This document shows positions 15,949 to 24,759 of a stretch of DNA of 64,000 nt, one piece after another. Under the pieces are notes generated by a model. It had not been told where the DNA came from and ran no database searches. It saw only the letters and a list, made by a program, of their open reading frames with translations. Position 1 is the stretch's first letter, and every line of letters starts with the position of its first letter. The DNA comes from Sphaerisporangium rubeum (GTDB lineage Bacteria; Actinomycetota; Actinomycetes; Streptosporangiales; Streptosporangiaceae): the NCBI RefSeq assembly GCF_014207705.1, contig NZ_JACHIU010000001.1:5014501-5078500 (forward strand), given 5' to 3'. A program made the position numbers and the translations under genes.

Positions 15949-16000
15949 TAAGTGGAGGCGTGTCCACTTAGCATCGTAGAAGTGGAGGGTTCTCCACTTC
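15949..16000. promoter_or_regulatory. two TetR operators
   Basis: TAAGTGGA-N6-TCCACTTA at 15949-15970 and GAAGTGGA-N6-TCCACTTC at 15979-16000 are each perfect 8-bp inverted repeats with 6-bp spacers. Their centres are 30 bp apart, about three helical turns, so two repressor dimers would sit on one face of the DNA. Confidence 0.85.
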
Positions 16001-16071
16001 CAGTTTAAATCGACCTCGCGCCTTCGCGGTGCCGTTTCGCGCGACCGCACGCCGGGGAAAGGACTGCACGC

Positions 16072-17652
16072 GTGTCAGCACACACCGACCGCACCGATGG
16101 CCACGAGACGCCGGAGGACCGGTCGCCGCCGAGACCCGTCAGCGACAGAGCCGTCGTCGCCACGCTCGCCGCCACCGGCCTGGTGTCGGCGTTCATGATG
16201 ACCCTGGTCACACCGCTCGTCCCCGAGCTGCCGGCCATCCTCGGCGCGCGGCCGAGTGACGTGCAGTGGGTGCTCACCGTGACGCTGCTGGCCGCCGCCG
16301 TCTCCACCCCCATCGCCGGACGCCTCGGCGACCTCTACGGCAAGAAGCGTGTCGTCCTCATCCTGCTCGGGCTGGTCGGGCTGGGCTCGGTCATCGCGAT
16401 GTTCTCGTCCTCGCTGATCCCGCTGGTCGTCGCGCGGGCCTTGCAGGGCACCGGCATCGGCGTCATCCCGGTCGGCCTCAGCATCCTGCGTGACACGCTG
16501 CACCGCGACCGGCTCAGCGGCGGGATCGCGCTGGTCAGCGCCACGCTCGGCGTCGGCGGAGCGGTCGGGCTGCCGTTGTCGGCCTACATCGCGCAGTACC
16601 TGGACTGGCACCTGCTCTTCGTGATGTCCGGCCTGCTGAGCGTCGCAGGCGCGCTGCTCGTGTGGCGGGTGGTCCCCTCCGGCGGGCCGCGCGACCACGG
16701 ATCGTTCGACCTGATCGGCGCGCTCGGGCTCGCCGCCGGACTGGTGGCGCTGCTGCTCGGCGTGTCGGAGGGCAACACCTGGGGCTGGACGAGCCCCGCG
16801 ACGCTCGGATGCCTCATCGGCGGCGTCGTCGTCTTCGCGATCTGGGGCCTTTACGAGCTGCGCGTCCCGAGTCCACTGATCGACCTGCGGGTGGCCGCGC
16901 GCCGGCCCGTGCTGTTCACCAACATCGCCTCGATCACCGTCGGCTTCGGCTTCTTCGGCACCGTGGTGATGTTCCCGCAGATCCTGGAGTCCCCCACCGG
17001 CACCGGTGTCGGCCTCGGCCAGAACATGCTGGTCGCCGGCCTGTGCCTCATGCCGTGCGGCCTGGTCATGTGGGCCACCTCGCCGTTCGCGGCACGTCTC
17101 ACGAGGTCGCGCGGGCCGCGGGTGCCGCTGCTGATCGGCATCATCCTCATCGGGGTCACCTACGCCGTCAGTCTCGTGCTGATGACCGAGGTCTGGCACA
17201 TGATCCTCACCTCGGTCCTCATCGGCTTCGGCGTCGGGTTCGCCTACGCCGCGATGCCGAACCTGATCATGAGTGCCGTTCCGGCCTCGGAGACCGCCGC
17301 GTCCAACGGCCTCAACGCCGTCATGCGGACCTTCGGCTCCACCGTCGCGAGCGCCGTGCTCGGCGCCGTGATGGCCGCGCACACCGTGACGTCCGGCACG
17401 GTCACCACGACCAGCGCCGCCGGTTTCCGCGTCACCTTCGTCATCAGTGCCGCCGTCACCGTCGTCGGCGCCGTGTTCACGCTGCTCATCCCCCGCCACC
17501 GGCCGCCGTACCGCGACGCGAGCGTCCCGGACGCCGGGGAGGTCCCCTCCGCCGCACCGGTGCGGCCCGCCGCGCGTGCCGCGCTGGTCACCTTCTCCCC
17601 CCGCCGCGCCGGCACGGGCCACCGCGGCAGGCACGCCACCGCCAGGCAGTAG
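16072..17652 (+). CDS. 14-helix MFS drug transporter (DHA2 family)
   Basis: 526 residues, GTG start with GGGGAAAGGA upstream. The sequence shows the DHA2 pattern: motif A in GRLGDLYGKKRVVLI (about 83-97), motif C-like glycine-rich segment ATLGVGGAVGLPLSAYIAQ, and about 14 hydrophobic helices ending near residue 480. The last 45 residues are a polar, basic cytoplasmic tail. It is divergent from, and probably repressed by, the TetR gene. Proton-driven export of a cationic or amphiphilic drug is the family function. The 3' end is 4 bp from the convergent coiled-coil gene. Confidence 0.9.
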   Translation: MSAHTDRTDGHETPEDRSPPRPVSDRAVVATLAATGLVSAFMMTLVTPLVPELPAILGARPSDVQWVLTVTLLAAAVSTPIAGRLGDLYGKKRVVLILLGLVGLGSVIAMFSSSLIPLVVARALQGTGIGVIPVGLSILRDTLHRDRLSGGIALVSATLGVGGAVGLPLSAYIAQYLDWHLLFVMSGLLSVAGALLVWRVVPSGGPRDHGSFDLIGALGLAAGLVALLLGVSEGNTWGWTSPATLGCLIGGVVVFAIWGLYELRVPSPLIDLRVAARRPVLFTNIASITVGFGFFGTVVMFPQILESPTGTGVGLGQNMLVAGLCLMPCGLVMWATSPFAARLTRSRGPRVPLLIGIILIGVTYAVSLVLMTEVWHMILTSVLIGFGVGFAYAAMPNLIMSAVPASETAASNGLNAVMRTFGSTVASAVLGAVMAAHTVTSGTVTTTSAAGFRVTFVISAAVTVVGAVFTLLIPRHRPPYRDASVPDAGEVPSAAPVRPAARAALVTFSPRRAGTGHRGRHATARQ

Positions 17653-17656
17653 CCCG

Positions 17657-18526
17657 TCACACCAGGTCGCGTGCCTCCTGCGCCTGGCGGCGGGCCTCGG
17701 CGGCGCGGCGCTCGGCGCGGGTGTGTTCCCGCTCGGCGGTCTCCAGGCGCCTGGTCAGGGACTCCTGTCGCGCCAGGGTCTCGCGCAGGCGCTCACGCAG
17801 GCGGCCGGCCTCCTCGGTGACCTCGGCGCACTCGCGGCGGGCCTCGTCCCGCTCGGCACTCCACTCCGCGAGCGCCTCGGCCGCGGCGTCCGCCTCCGCC
17901 TCCGCGGCCCTGGCGCGCTCCTCGCGTCGCCTCCTGCGGCGTTCCTCTTCCCTGGCGCGACGGTCCTCTTCGCGGGTACGGCGGTCCTCGGCGGAGGGCC
18001 GGGGCGCCTTGGCGGGGGTCTTCTTCTCCTGCCGCGGCTCAGGCGCGCGGGCCGGGGCCGCGGGGGCGAAGCCGACATGGCGGCGAGGCCGGGAGAGGTG
18101 GCCCGCGCGTACCTCGTCCGACACCACCGGGTCCATGGTGGCGGCGTACAGGGTGTCCTCGGCCTCCCGGGCCGCCGGCTCGCGCAGGGGACGACCGGCG
18201 GAGGCGGCGAGCGCGGACGCGGTGCGCATCAGCGCGGTGACCAGTCCGGCGCGCCGCTGGTCGAGCCCGGCCACCGGCTCCCCCGCCTCCCAGGCCGACC
18301 GCAGTCGCTCACCGAGGTCCAGCAGGTCATCCAGCTCGGGTGGAGAGGCACGGACCAGGTGGTTGACGGCCCAGGCCGAGACGGTGGGCCGGCGCAGGGC
18401 CGTGACCTGCTTGGCCAGCACGGGATCGCCGTCGCGCTTGGCCTCGGCGGCCAGACGGGTCCGCGCGGCGGTGAACTCCTCAGGCGCGAGGCCGTAGAGC
18501 TCGTCCGCCGCCGTCGCCAGGTCCAC
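17657..18526 (-). CDS. actinobacterial coiled-coil protein of unknown function
   Basis: 289 residues, GTG start. The N-terminal 130 residues are a helical domain (LYGLAPEEFTAARTRLAAEAKR, later SAWAVNHLVRASP) conserved in actinobacterial hypothetical proteins. A proline/lysine-rich linker around 150-180 is followed by about 110 residues of Glu/Arg/Ala-rich coiled coil to the C-terminus. No signal peptide or membrane segment is visible. I do not recognise a biochemical function. Confidence 0.7.
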   Translation of the reverse strand: MDLATAADELYGLAPEEFTAARTRLAAEAKRDGDPVLAKQVTALRRPTVSAWAVNHLVRASPPELDDLLDLGERLRSAWEAGEPVAGLDQRRAGLVTALMRTASALAASAGRPLREPAAREAEDTLYAATMDPVVSDEVRAGHLSRPRRHVGFAPAAPARAPEPRQEKKTPAKAPRPSAEDRRTREEDRRAREEERRRRRREERARAAEAEADAAAEALAEWSAERDEARRECAEVTEEAGRLRERLRETLARQESLTRRLETAEREHTRAERRAAEARRQAQEARDLV

Positions 18527-18593
18527 ACCGGGTCTTTACCCACCCGGCCGCGCCACCGATCGCGCGCATACCCGCGTCCGGTGGGCCCGTGTG

Positions 18594-19007
18594 TCAGGTG
18601 GGTCTGAGGCGGAACAGTTCCTCGGCGACCGAGACGCAGGAGGCGCCGAGTTCGTGGGACGAGAAGGTGTGGAGGTTCTCCTCGGTCTCGATCTCCAGCA
18701 TGTCCCAGCGCAGGCCGTAGCGCGCGTTGGGTTCCACCCTGATGCGGGTGACGTCGCGCCAGGGGACCAGGTGGCGGGCCTTGAGGCCGGTCACCACGGT
18801 CAGGCCGAGGTCGTCGGCGGCCAGGCGGACGGGGGCCAGGGTGTCGCGCACGGCGAAGCCGCCGAGCAGGACGGCGCCGCCGGCGCACAGCAGCATGCCG
18901 CGGCGGTCCACTGCCAGCAGCACCACGGCGATCACCGCGAACCCGGCCGCGCCGGCCCATTTGGCAAGGGTGAACTCACGCCGTACCCGCCACTGAACCT
19001 CACGCAT
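18594..19007 (-). CDS. PH domain-containing small membrane protein
   Basis: 137 residues. Two closely spaced hydrophobic segments lie at about 14-50, followed by a bacterial PH-like domain: LGLTVVTGLKARHLVPWRDVTRIRVEPN, the common pattern in which a WRDV/I motif precedes the last strands. Proteins of this kind are frequent, mostly uncharacterised membrane proteins of actinomycetes. It is probably its own transcription unit. Confidence 0.75.
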   Translation of the reverse strand: MREVQWRVRREFTLAKWAGAAGFAVIAVVLLAVDRRGMLLCAGGAVLLGGFAVRDTLAPVRLAADDLGLTVVTGLKARHLVPWRDVTRIRVEPNARYGLRWDMLEIETEENLHTFSSHELGASCVSVAEELFRLRPT

Positions 19008-19085
19008 GCGTGCACGCTACCGCCACACGCGGGCCCGCGACTCCCGCGTCCCGGCCCTGGCGGCGGGGACGCGGGTGGCGACGGC

Positions 19086-20738
19086 CTACGGCATGTACCT
19101 TTCGTCGGGGACGCAGTGCGTCATGGTGAGGCCGGTGACGTCCCTCGCCGGATTCTTGCCGAGGTTCGCCAGGCGGTCCAGCTCCTCGTCGTCGAGGATC
19201 TGGCCGGGAAGCGGCTCCAGGTGCGCGACGTCCTCGGGTGACAGGCCGATGCCTTCGCCGACGCGCAGGCCGAGGTCGTTCTCCACCATCAGGAAGTGCC
19301 AGACCATGCGCTCCTGGATGGGCCGGGGGCACTGCCGCAGCGCGTCGGTGAAGTTGAACACCAGGTCGTCGCGCTCCCACGGCTCCATCAGCAGGTAGCG
19401 CTGGCCGGCCTGCTTGTAGTCGTTGGTCCGCGGCAGGCGCTTGCGGGTGAGCCGGGCATTGATCACGGGGCCCTGCTCGTCGTGGCCGGGGGCGGGGGCC
19501 TCACGCGGGCCGCCGAGGATGGACGGCTCGTAGTTGACGTGCGGGGACTCCTCGGCGTTCCCCTGGTCGTAGGCCATGAAGCCGTCCCGCTGGTTGGTGC
19601 GGACGTCGGCGTTCTTGGCGCGGTTGACCGGCAGTTGCAGGTAGTTCGGCCCGACGCGGTACCGCTGGGTGTCGCTGTAGGAGAACGTGCGGCCCACCAG
19701 CATCTTGTCGTCGGAGAAGTCGAGCCCGTCGACCAGCACACCGGTGCCGAACGCGATCAGCTCGTTGTCGGTGAAGAAGTTGCTCACGTTGCTGTTGAGC
19801 ACCATGCGTCCCACCAGCCGCGGCGGGAACTGCTCCTCCGGCCAGGTCTTGGTGTCGTCCAGCGGGTCGAAGTCCAGCTCCGGGTGCTCCTCGTCGCTCA
19901 TGATCTGCACGACCAGCCGCCACTGCGGATGGTCGCCGCGCTCGATGGCCTCCTGCAGGTCCCTGGTGGCGTGCCCGAGATCCCCTGCCTGCACCTTGGC
20001 GGCGTCGGCCGCCGTCATGCTGCGGACGTTCTGCTCAGGCAGCCAGTGGTACTTCACCAGGTGGGTCTCGCCGCGCTCGTTCACCCACTTGTAGGTGTTG
20101 ACGCCGAATCCCTGCATGTGCCGGTAGTCGGAGGGGATGCCGCGCGGGCTGAACAGGTTGACGAGCATGTGCATGCTCTCCGGCGTCTGCGACATGAAGT
20201 CGAAGATCCGGGCCGGTTCCTGCCGGAAGGTGACGGGGTCGGGCTTGAGCGCGTGGATGACGTCCGGGAACTTGATCGCGTCGCGGATGAAGAACACCCC
20301 GAGGTTGTTGCCGACCAGGTCCCAGTTGCCGTCCTCGGTGTAGAACTTGACGGCGAAGCCCCTCGGGTCGCGCGCGGCCTCGGAGGAGTCGCGTCCGCCG
20401 ATCACCGTGGAGAAACGCACGGCGACGTCGGTGCGCTTGCCGGGGGTGGCGAACAGCTTGGCCCTGGTGTACCGGGAGATCGGTTCGTCGCCGAGCAGGC
20501 CGGTGGCCTCGAAATATCCGAAGGCGGTGATGCCACGCGCGTGCACGACCCGCTCGGGGACGCGCTCACGGTCGAAGTGGCTGATCTTCTCCAGGAAATG
20601 GTAGTTCTCCAGCGTCGCGGGGCCTCTGGCGCCGACAGTGCGCTGGTTCTGGTTGTCGTACACCGGGTGTCCCTGCCGGTCGGTCAGCACCGGTCGGTCG
20701 TCTCCCCGGCCGGCTCCGTTGTGCGGCGTCGCGGCCAT
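19086..20738 (-). CDS. monofunctional haem catalase
   Basis: 550 residues, ATG with AGGAAGGA seven bases upstream. The catalytic His is in [15 protein letters not shown] (about 65), the conserved Asn in [13 protein letters not shown] (about 138), and the proximal haem Tyr in [16 protein letters not shown] (about 350). It converts hydrogen peroxide to water and oxygen. Length and the absence of a C-terminal flavodoxin-like domain place it with the smaller-subunit catalases. Direct repeats in its upstream region could bind a peroxide-responsive regulator, but no fur/perR-type gene is adjacent. Confidence 0.92.
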   Translation of the reverse strand: MAATPHNGAGRGDDRPVLTDRQGHPVYDNQNQRTVGARGPATLENYHFLEKISHFDRERVPERVVHARGITAFGYFEATGLLGDEPISRYTRAKLFATPGKRTDVAVRFSTVIGGRDSSEAARDPRGFAVKFYTEDGNWDLVGNNLGVFFIRDAIKFPDVIHALKPDPVTFRQEPARIFDFMSQTPESMHMLVNLFSPRGIPSDYRHMQGFGVNTYKWVNERGETHLVKYHWLPEQNVRSMTAADAAKVQAGDLGHATRDLQEAIERGDHPQWRLVVQIMSDEEHPELDFDPLDDTKTWPEEQFPPRLVGRMVLNSNVSNFFTDNELIAFGTGVLVDGLDFSDDKMLVGRTFSYSDTQRYRVGPNYLQLPVNRAKNADVRTNQRDGFMAYDQGNAEESPHVNYEPSILGGPREAPAPGHDEQGPVINARLTRKRLPRTNDYKQAGQRYLLMEPWERDDLVFNFTDALRQCPRPIQERMVWHFLMVENDLGLRVGEGIGLSPEDVAHLEPLPGQILDDEELDRLANLGKNPARDVTGLTMTHCVPDERYMP

Positions 20739-20762
20739 GACGGTTCCTTCCTGCTTACTGGC

Positions 20763-20792
20763 TGATTGGTCATCCCCTGTCCGTTGATTGGT
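20763..20792. promoter_or_regulatory. direct repeats TGATTGGT upstream of catalase
   Basis: TGATTGGT at 20763-20770 and 20785-20792 are 22 bp apart, about two helical turns, 25-54 bp upstream of the catalase start. In the catalase direction they read ACCAATCA. They are a candidate operator. Confidence 0.4.
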
Positions 20793-21019
20793 AGAAGTAA
20801 CCCCAGAAAGGGGTCAGAAAGGTATATTTTCGGCCGTTGACACCTCTTCCGGACTTCCCCTGGTCACGACCGTCTGCGGACGGCCCGCGGCGGTCTTCGG
20901 CCGCCTTCCGCCGGCCCTCCACGGGAACCGACCCCGGTCAAGGCATCGAGAAAGCGTCAGGAACTGGTAGGAAGGGAGGCAACGCCTGCCGTGAAACCCG
21001 CAGGTCTGAGGGAGTGATC

Positions 21020-21547
21020 ATGCAGCACGGGGCCGAGCCGCGACCGGGGCTCACCGTCTCATCGCACAAAAGAGACGACGTTATCGTCGTCAGCGCGGAG
21101 GGAGACCTCGACTACCGTTCCTCTTTCGCCCTACGGTCAGGGTTGACCACCGCCTGGGACGCACCAGGGGTGGACGCGCTCGTCCTCGACCTGACCGGGG
21201 TCGGCTTCTGCGACTCCGTCGGCCTCAGCGAGCTGATCAGCGTGCTGCGGCGCAGCCACGAGACCGGCGTGCCGCTCCGCGTCGCCGGTGTCCACGGCAC
21301 GTTGCTGCGCATCCTGACGATCACCGGCCTGTACGGGTCGTTCGAGATGTACGACGATCTCGGCACCGCGCTCGGGCTTCCTCCTGGCAGCCTCGGCCCG
21401 GGTGGCGGCTCCGGTGGCGGCCCGGATGGCGGCTCGGTCACGCCGGCCGGTGAGACCGCCGACCGGCCCGCGCGCGACATCCCGCCGTCCGCCGTCGAGT
21501 GGCGTTCCCTGCCGCCGGACCCCGGAGACCTCGTCCCGGCGACCTGA
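21020..21547 (+). CDS. STAS-domain anti-sigma factor antagonist
   Basis: 175 residues from ATG 21020, with GGGAG five bases upstream; upstream open frame is not coding. Residues about 10-115 are a SpoIIAA-like STAS domain: VIVVSAEGDLDYRSSFALR, LVLDLTGVGFCDSVGLSELI, in which the Ser of CDSVG is the phosphorylatable residue. A Gly/Pro-rich tail of about 55 residues follows, longer than usual. The family binds anti-sigma kinases in partner-switching. No kinase or sigma gene is adjacent, so its partner is elsewhere. Confidence 0.85.
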   Translation: MQHGAEPRPGLTVSSHKRDDVIVVSAEGDLDYRSSFALRSGLTTAWDAPGVDALVLDLTGVGFCDSVGLSELISVLRRSHETGVPLRVAGVHGTLLRILTITGLYGSFEMYDDLGTALGLPPGSLGPGGGSGGGPDGGSVTPAGETADRPARDIPPSAVEWRSLPPDPGDLVPAT

Positions 21548-21571
21548 CGGCCGCCGGGCCTGGTGGTCGCC

Positions 21572-21994
21572 TCAGAACCGGACCTCGTACTCGGGGGAAC
21601 GACGGCGGCCCGGCTGTCCCGGCTCGGCGACCGGTTCCACCTTGCGGATGTAGCCAGCGCCTTCCAGCAGGTCGAGAGCGGGGACCATCGCGGCGACCGT
21701 CTTGAAGCGGCGGGCCATGCGCCGGAACACGTCACGCCGGCGGAACCGCTCGGCTCCGATGCGCCGCAGGCAGTCGAGCAGCGCTCTGGCGTCCTCCGGC
21801 AGCGAGTCGTCCGAGCGCGCGGGCTGGAGGATCGGCCTGATCTGCATCCGGGAGGCGCTCTCGTTCCTGATCCTGGAGATCTCCAGGATCAGGTCGTCCA
21901 GATCGACCAGCATCCGGGTCGCGGCCCGGAAGCGCTCGAAGTCGTCCTGGATCGTCAGCAGGCGCTCGGTTTCCTCGCGCAAGGCGTCTCGCAT
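21572..21994 (-). CDS. small helical protein with a C-terminal winged-helix-like segment
   Basis: 140 residues. The N-terminal two thirds are predicted helical and charged. The C-terminus has RRDVFRRMARRFKTVAAM, then LEGAGYIRKVEP, and ends SPEYEVRF. This pattern is like the small winged helix found at the end of some primase-related and DUF3987-type proteins, but no catalytic domain is present. It could be a remnant or a stand-alone DNA-binding module. Function unknown. Confidence 0.6.
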   Translation of the reverse strand: MRDALREETERLLTIQDDFERFRAATRMLVDLDDLILEISRIRNESASRMQIRPILQPARSDDSLPEDARALLDCLRRIGAERFRRRDVFRRMARRFKTVAAMVPALDLLEGAGYIRKVEPVAEPGQPGRRRSPEYEVRF

Positions 21995-22051
21995 GGGTGA
22001 ATAATGTCATTTCTGGCAATTATGGCAACACCCCCGTGGGAGGACCTGCGT

Positions 22052-24148
22052 TCAGTCCTCGGTGCGAGCGGCGCCGTCGGTGCCGTCCGTGCCGGCGGGG
22101 ACCGGTGACGGCGGCTCCAGTGCGTACGCGACGGCGGCCTCGACGTCCATGGCCCGGCCGCGCTGGAAGGCCGCGGTGAAGTCGTCCGCGCCGAGCGCGG
22201 AGCGGGCCAGATCCTCGGTCGCCTCGCGGACGTCGTCCGGCGGGGAGATCGACACGCGCAGCCCGAAGCTGAGCTCGATGAGCTCGCTCACGCCGAGCAG
22301 ACGTGCCGCGCGTTCCATGTCCCGGCTCCTCGCCGCCGCCGCGGCGAGCGCGGAGACGGCCGTCGTCATTCCGAGGCTGTCACCGAGCAGGTGCTTGGCC
22401 CGCAGCGACGCGCGGAAGAACCGCGCCGCCGACGCCGCGTCCCCCTCCTCCAGCTCGATGAAGCCGCGCACCCAGTCCCCCGACGACCGCATCCAGATGT
22501 CCCCGAGCGAGTCGCACAGGGACCTGTGCCGGCGCAGCCGCGCCATGGCCTCCTCGCGGCGGCCGAGCCTGGCGAGCACGTACGCCTCCCCCACCAGGGC
22601 CGTGGCGAGCCCCGCGCCGAGGTCGCCGCCTTCCTCATGGGTCCGGCGGGCCCGCTCGTACATGCCGAGCGCCTCCGGCAGGTACCCCCAGCGCAGCCCC
22701 GTGGTGGCACAGCACGCCGTGGCCCAGCCCGCCGACGCGCGGTCCAGCACGGCGAAGGACCGCGACATGCACTCGGTGGCGAGGTCGTTGGCCTGGTCGA
22801 GGTCCCCCTGGACGTCGGCCAGCCAGGCCCCCACCCACAGCGCGCGGTTCACCCCCTCCCCCGGCGGCACGTCCGGCAGGTGCGACAGCGCAGCACTCAG
22901 ATAGCGCCGGCCGTCGCAGACGAACCCGCAGGCGATCCAGAAGTACGCCAGCCGTGCCGCCATCTCGACCCCGCGCGCCTGCTCGGCGGGGTCGGCGAAC
23001 GAGAAGTCGAGCGCGGCGCGCAGGTTCGGCAGCTCGCGGATCATGCGGTCGTGCCAGTCCATCTGCGACGGCCCGAACCACTCGCGGTCGAACCGCCGCG
23101 CGAGCGCCAGGTAGTGGTCGCGGTGCCGCCGCCGTGTCTCGCCTTCCAGCCCGAGCCGCCGCAGCCACTCACCGCCGTACTCACGCACCGTGTCCAGCAT
23201 CCGGTACCGCACGACCCGGCCCGAAACCACCCTCTGCACGATCGACCGGTCCACCAGCCGCGACAGCACGTCCTCGGCCTCCGGCACCCCACCGGCCGCG
23301 GCCGGCCCCGCGCACACCGTTCGCGCCGCCGGCAGGTCGAAGTCCCCGGAGAAGACCGACAGGCGGGCCCACAGCATGCGTTCCTCGGGCTCGCACAGCT
23401 CATGGCTCCACCCGATCGCCATCCGCAGCGTCCGGTGCCGCCGCACCGGCGTGCGCGCGAACCCCGACAGCAGCGAGAACCGGTCGTCGATCCGCCCCAT
23501 GATCTGGTCGAACGACATCGTGCGCAGCCGCGTGGCCGCGAGCTCGATGGCCAGCGGTATGCCGTCCAGCCTGCGGCACAGCAACGCGACCTCCGGCGTC
23601 GGCACGAACCCCGGCATCAGCCCGGCCGCACGGTCGGCGAACAACGTCACCGCCTCCGGCTGTCCCCCCGCGCTCCCGTCGGCCGATCCGTCGATCGGCA
23701 GCGGCTCGACCTGGTACGCCGACTCCCCCACGGCCCCGAGCACCCGCCGGCTGGTCACCATGACCCGTAGCCCAGGCGTCCCCGAGATCAACTCGTCCAC
23801 CAGCGGCCCCGCGCTCTCCACCAGATGCTCACAGTTGTCGAGCACGAGCAGCGACCGCCGCACCCCTCCGGCCTCTCTCTCCCCGATCGCCGAACGGATC
23901 GCCTCCCTCAGCGACTCGGGCCTCCGCACCGAGGACAACTCCACCAACCGCACACCCCCGGGAAACCGCGCTCTGACCTCACGCACCACCCGAAGAGCAA
24001 GCCGCGTCTTCCCGACGCCACCCACCCCCGTCAGCGTGACCAGGCGCGATTCCTCAAGCGCACGCACCACATCGGCGACCTCCCGCCGCCGACCGACAAA
24101 ACTCGTCGCCTCCACGGGCAGAAAGCCCGCACCCTCACCAGCAGGCAC
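22052..24148 (-). CDS. AfsR/LuxR-like STAND NTPase with TPR region, no DNA-binding domain
   Basis: 698 residues, GTG start. The NTPase part has Walker A in LTGVGGVGKTRLALRV (about 38-53), Walker B LLVLDNCEHLV, and the TSRRVLG sensor motif (about 133). A helical sensor region follows, with TPR-like stretches (SAARFFRASLRAKHLLGD) to about residue 620. Proteins of this class usually have an N-terminal SARP or a C-terminal LuxR domain; here the chain stops shortly after the AVAYALEP segment where the LuxR domain would begin. It may work as a signal-sensing ATPase with a separate effector, or be a truncated regulator. No LuxR remnant is evident just downstream. Confidence 0.8.
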   Translation of the reverse strand: MPAGEGAGFLPVEATSFVGRRREVADVVRALEESRLVTLTGVGGVGKTRLALRVVREVRARFPGGVRLVELSSVRRPESLREAIRSAIGEREAGGVRRSLLVLDNCEHLVESAGPLVDELISGTPGLRVMVTSRRVLGAVGESAYQVEPLPIDGSADGSAGGQPEAVTLFADRAAGLMPGFVPTPEVALLCRRLDGIPLAIELAATRLRTMSFDQIMGRIDDRFSLLSGFARTPVRRHRTLRMAIGWSHELCEPEERMLWARLSVFSGDFDLPAARTVCAGPAAAGGVPEAEDVLSRLVDRSIVQRVVSGRVVRYRMLDTVREYGGEWLRRLGLEGETRRRHRDHYLALARRFDREWFGPSQMDWHDRMIRELPNLRAALDFSFADPAEQARGVEMAARLAYFWIACGFVCDGRRYLSAALSHLPDVPPGEGVNRALWVGAWLADVQGDLDQANDLATECMSRSFAVLDRASAGWATACCATTGLRWGYLPEALGMYERARRTHEEGGDLGAGLATALVGEAYVLARLGRREEAMARLRRHRSLCDSLGDIWMRSSGDWVRGFIELEEGDAASAARFFRASLRAKHLLGDSLGMTTAVSALAAAAARSRDMERAARLLGVSELIELSFGLRVSISPPDDVREATEDLARSALGADDFTAAFQRGRAMDVEAAVAYALEPPSPVPAGTDGTDGAARTED

Positions 24149-24759
24149 ACTCCTCGCCGCCCTACGTCACCCGGCTTCGAATGTTCCGCAATAGTAAGTC
24201 ACCGCACGTCCGAGGAAAAGATCCCAGATAATCGTTCGGATTCTTTCCGCATCGCGCACTCATCTCTGACCTCGCATGTGGACAGCCGATTTCGGCCGGT
24301 GTAAAACCGCGGACACGTCCACGGAGCAGGCATGTAACCGCGTAATCACGCACACCTCCCGGTCCTTCCCGGCACAGGAATTCCCGGCGGGGACCTTCCA
24401 CTCCACACGTGACCCGATCACGTGCACGCGCGCACGGCCCACGTGAGCGGATCATCAGCCAACAACCGGCACCGGCCCGTTGTGAGATAAGGAATCCGTC
24501 CGGATAGGCGCGCCTTTCTTTCCCGGCCACGACCCCTTCTCGCGCGGCACGTCCCGGACCGGCCGCACACCATCAGCCCACCACCGGGGAGTGCGCATGG
24601 CCAGCGGCACAGGGGTGACCAGACAATCCGACAAAACCCCACAAATCACCCATATCCCACGCTTGCCGCCTTGCAGGAAATTTCTGAAAACCATTGCATA
24701 GGCTGCAAGATCTGAGTAACTTCCGGGCAACGCCTGTGAAATACGACATTGGAGGCCCT
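24149..24759. other. 611-bp intergenic region upstream of amylopullulanase
   Basis: No coding potential is supported. GC content is lower than in the flanking genes. Three CACGTG hexamers occur at 24406, 24419 and 24440. The 3' part carries the TTGC-rich control region described separately. Confidence 0.5.
24662..24709. promoter_or_regulatory. MalR-type CTTGCAG elements upstream of amylopullulanase
   Basis: CTTGCCG at 24662-24668 and CTTGCAG at 24670-24676 form a close direct repeat; TTGCA follows at 24694-24698, and the inverse CTGCAAG lies at 24703-24709. CTTGCAG-type repeats are known in Streptomyces amylase and malE control regions as MalR targets. The MalR-like gene at 44569-45597 is the likely partner. 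Confidence 0.6.

Noticed and set aside
24406-24445. Three CACGTG hexamers as a regulatory cluster
   Set aside because: A palindromic hexamer rich in G/C is expected fairly often in such DNA; spacing is irregular and no matching regulator is known here.
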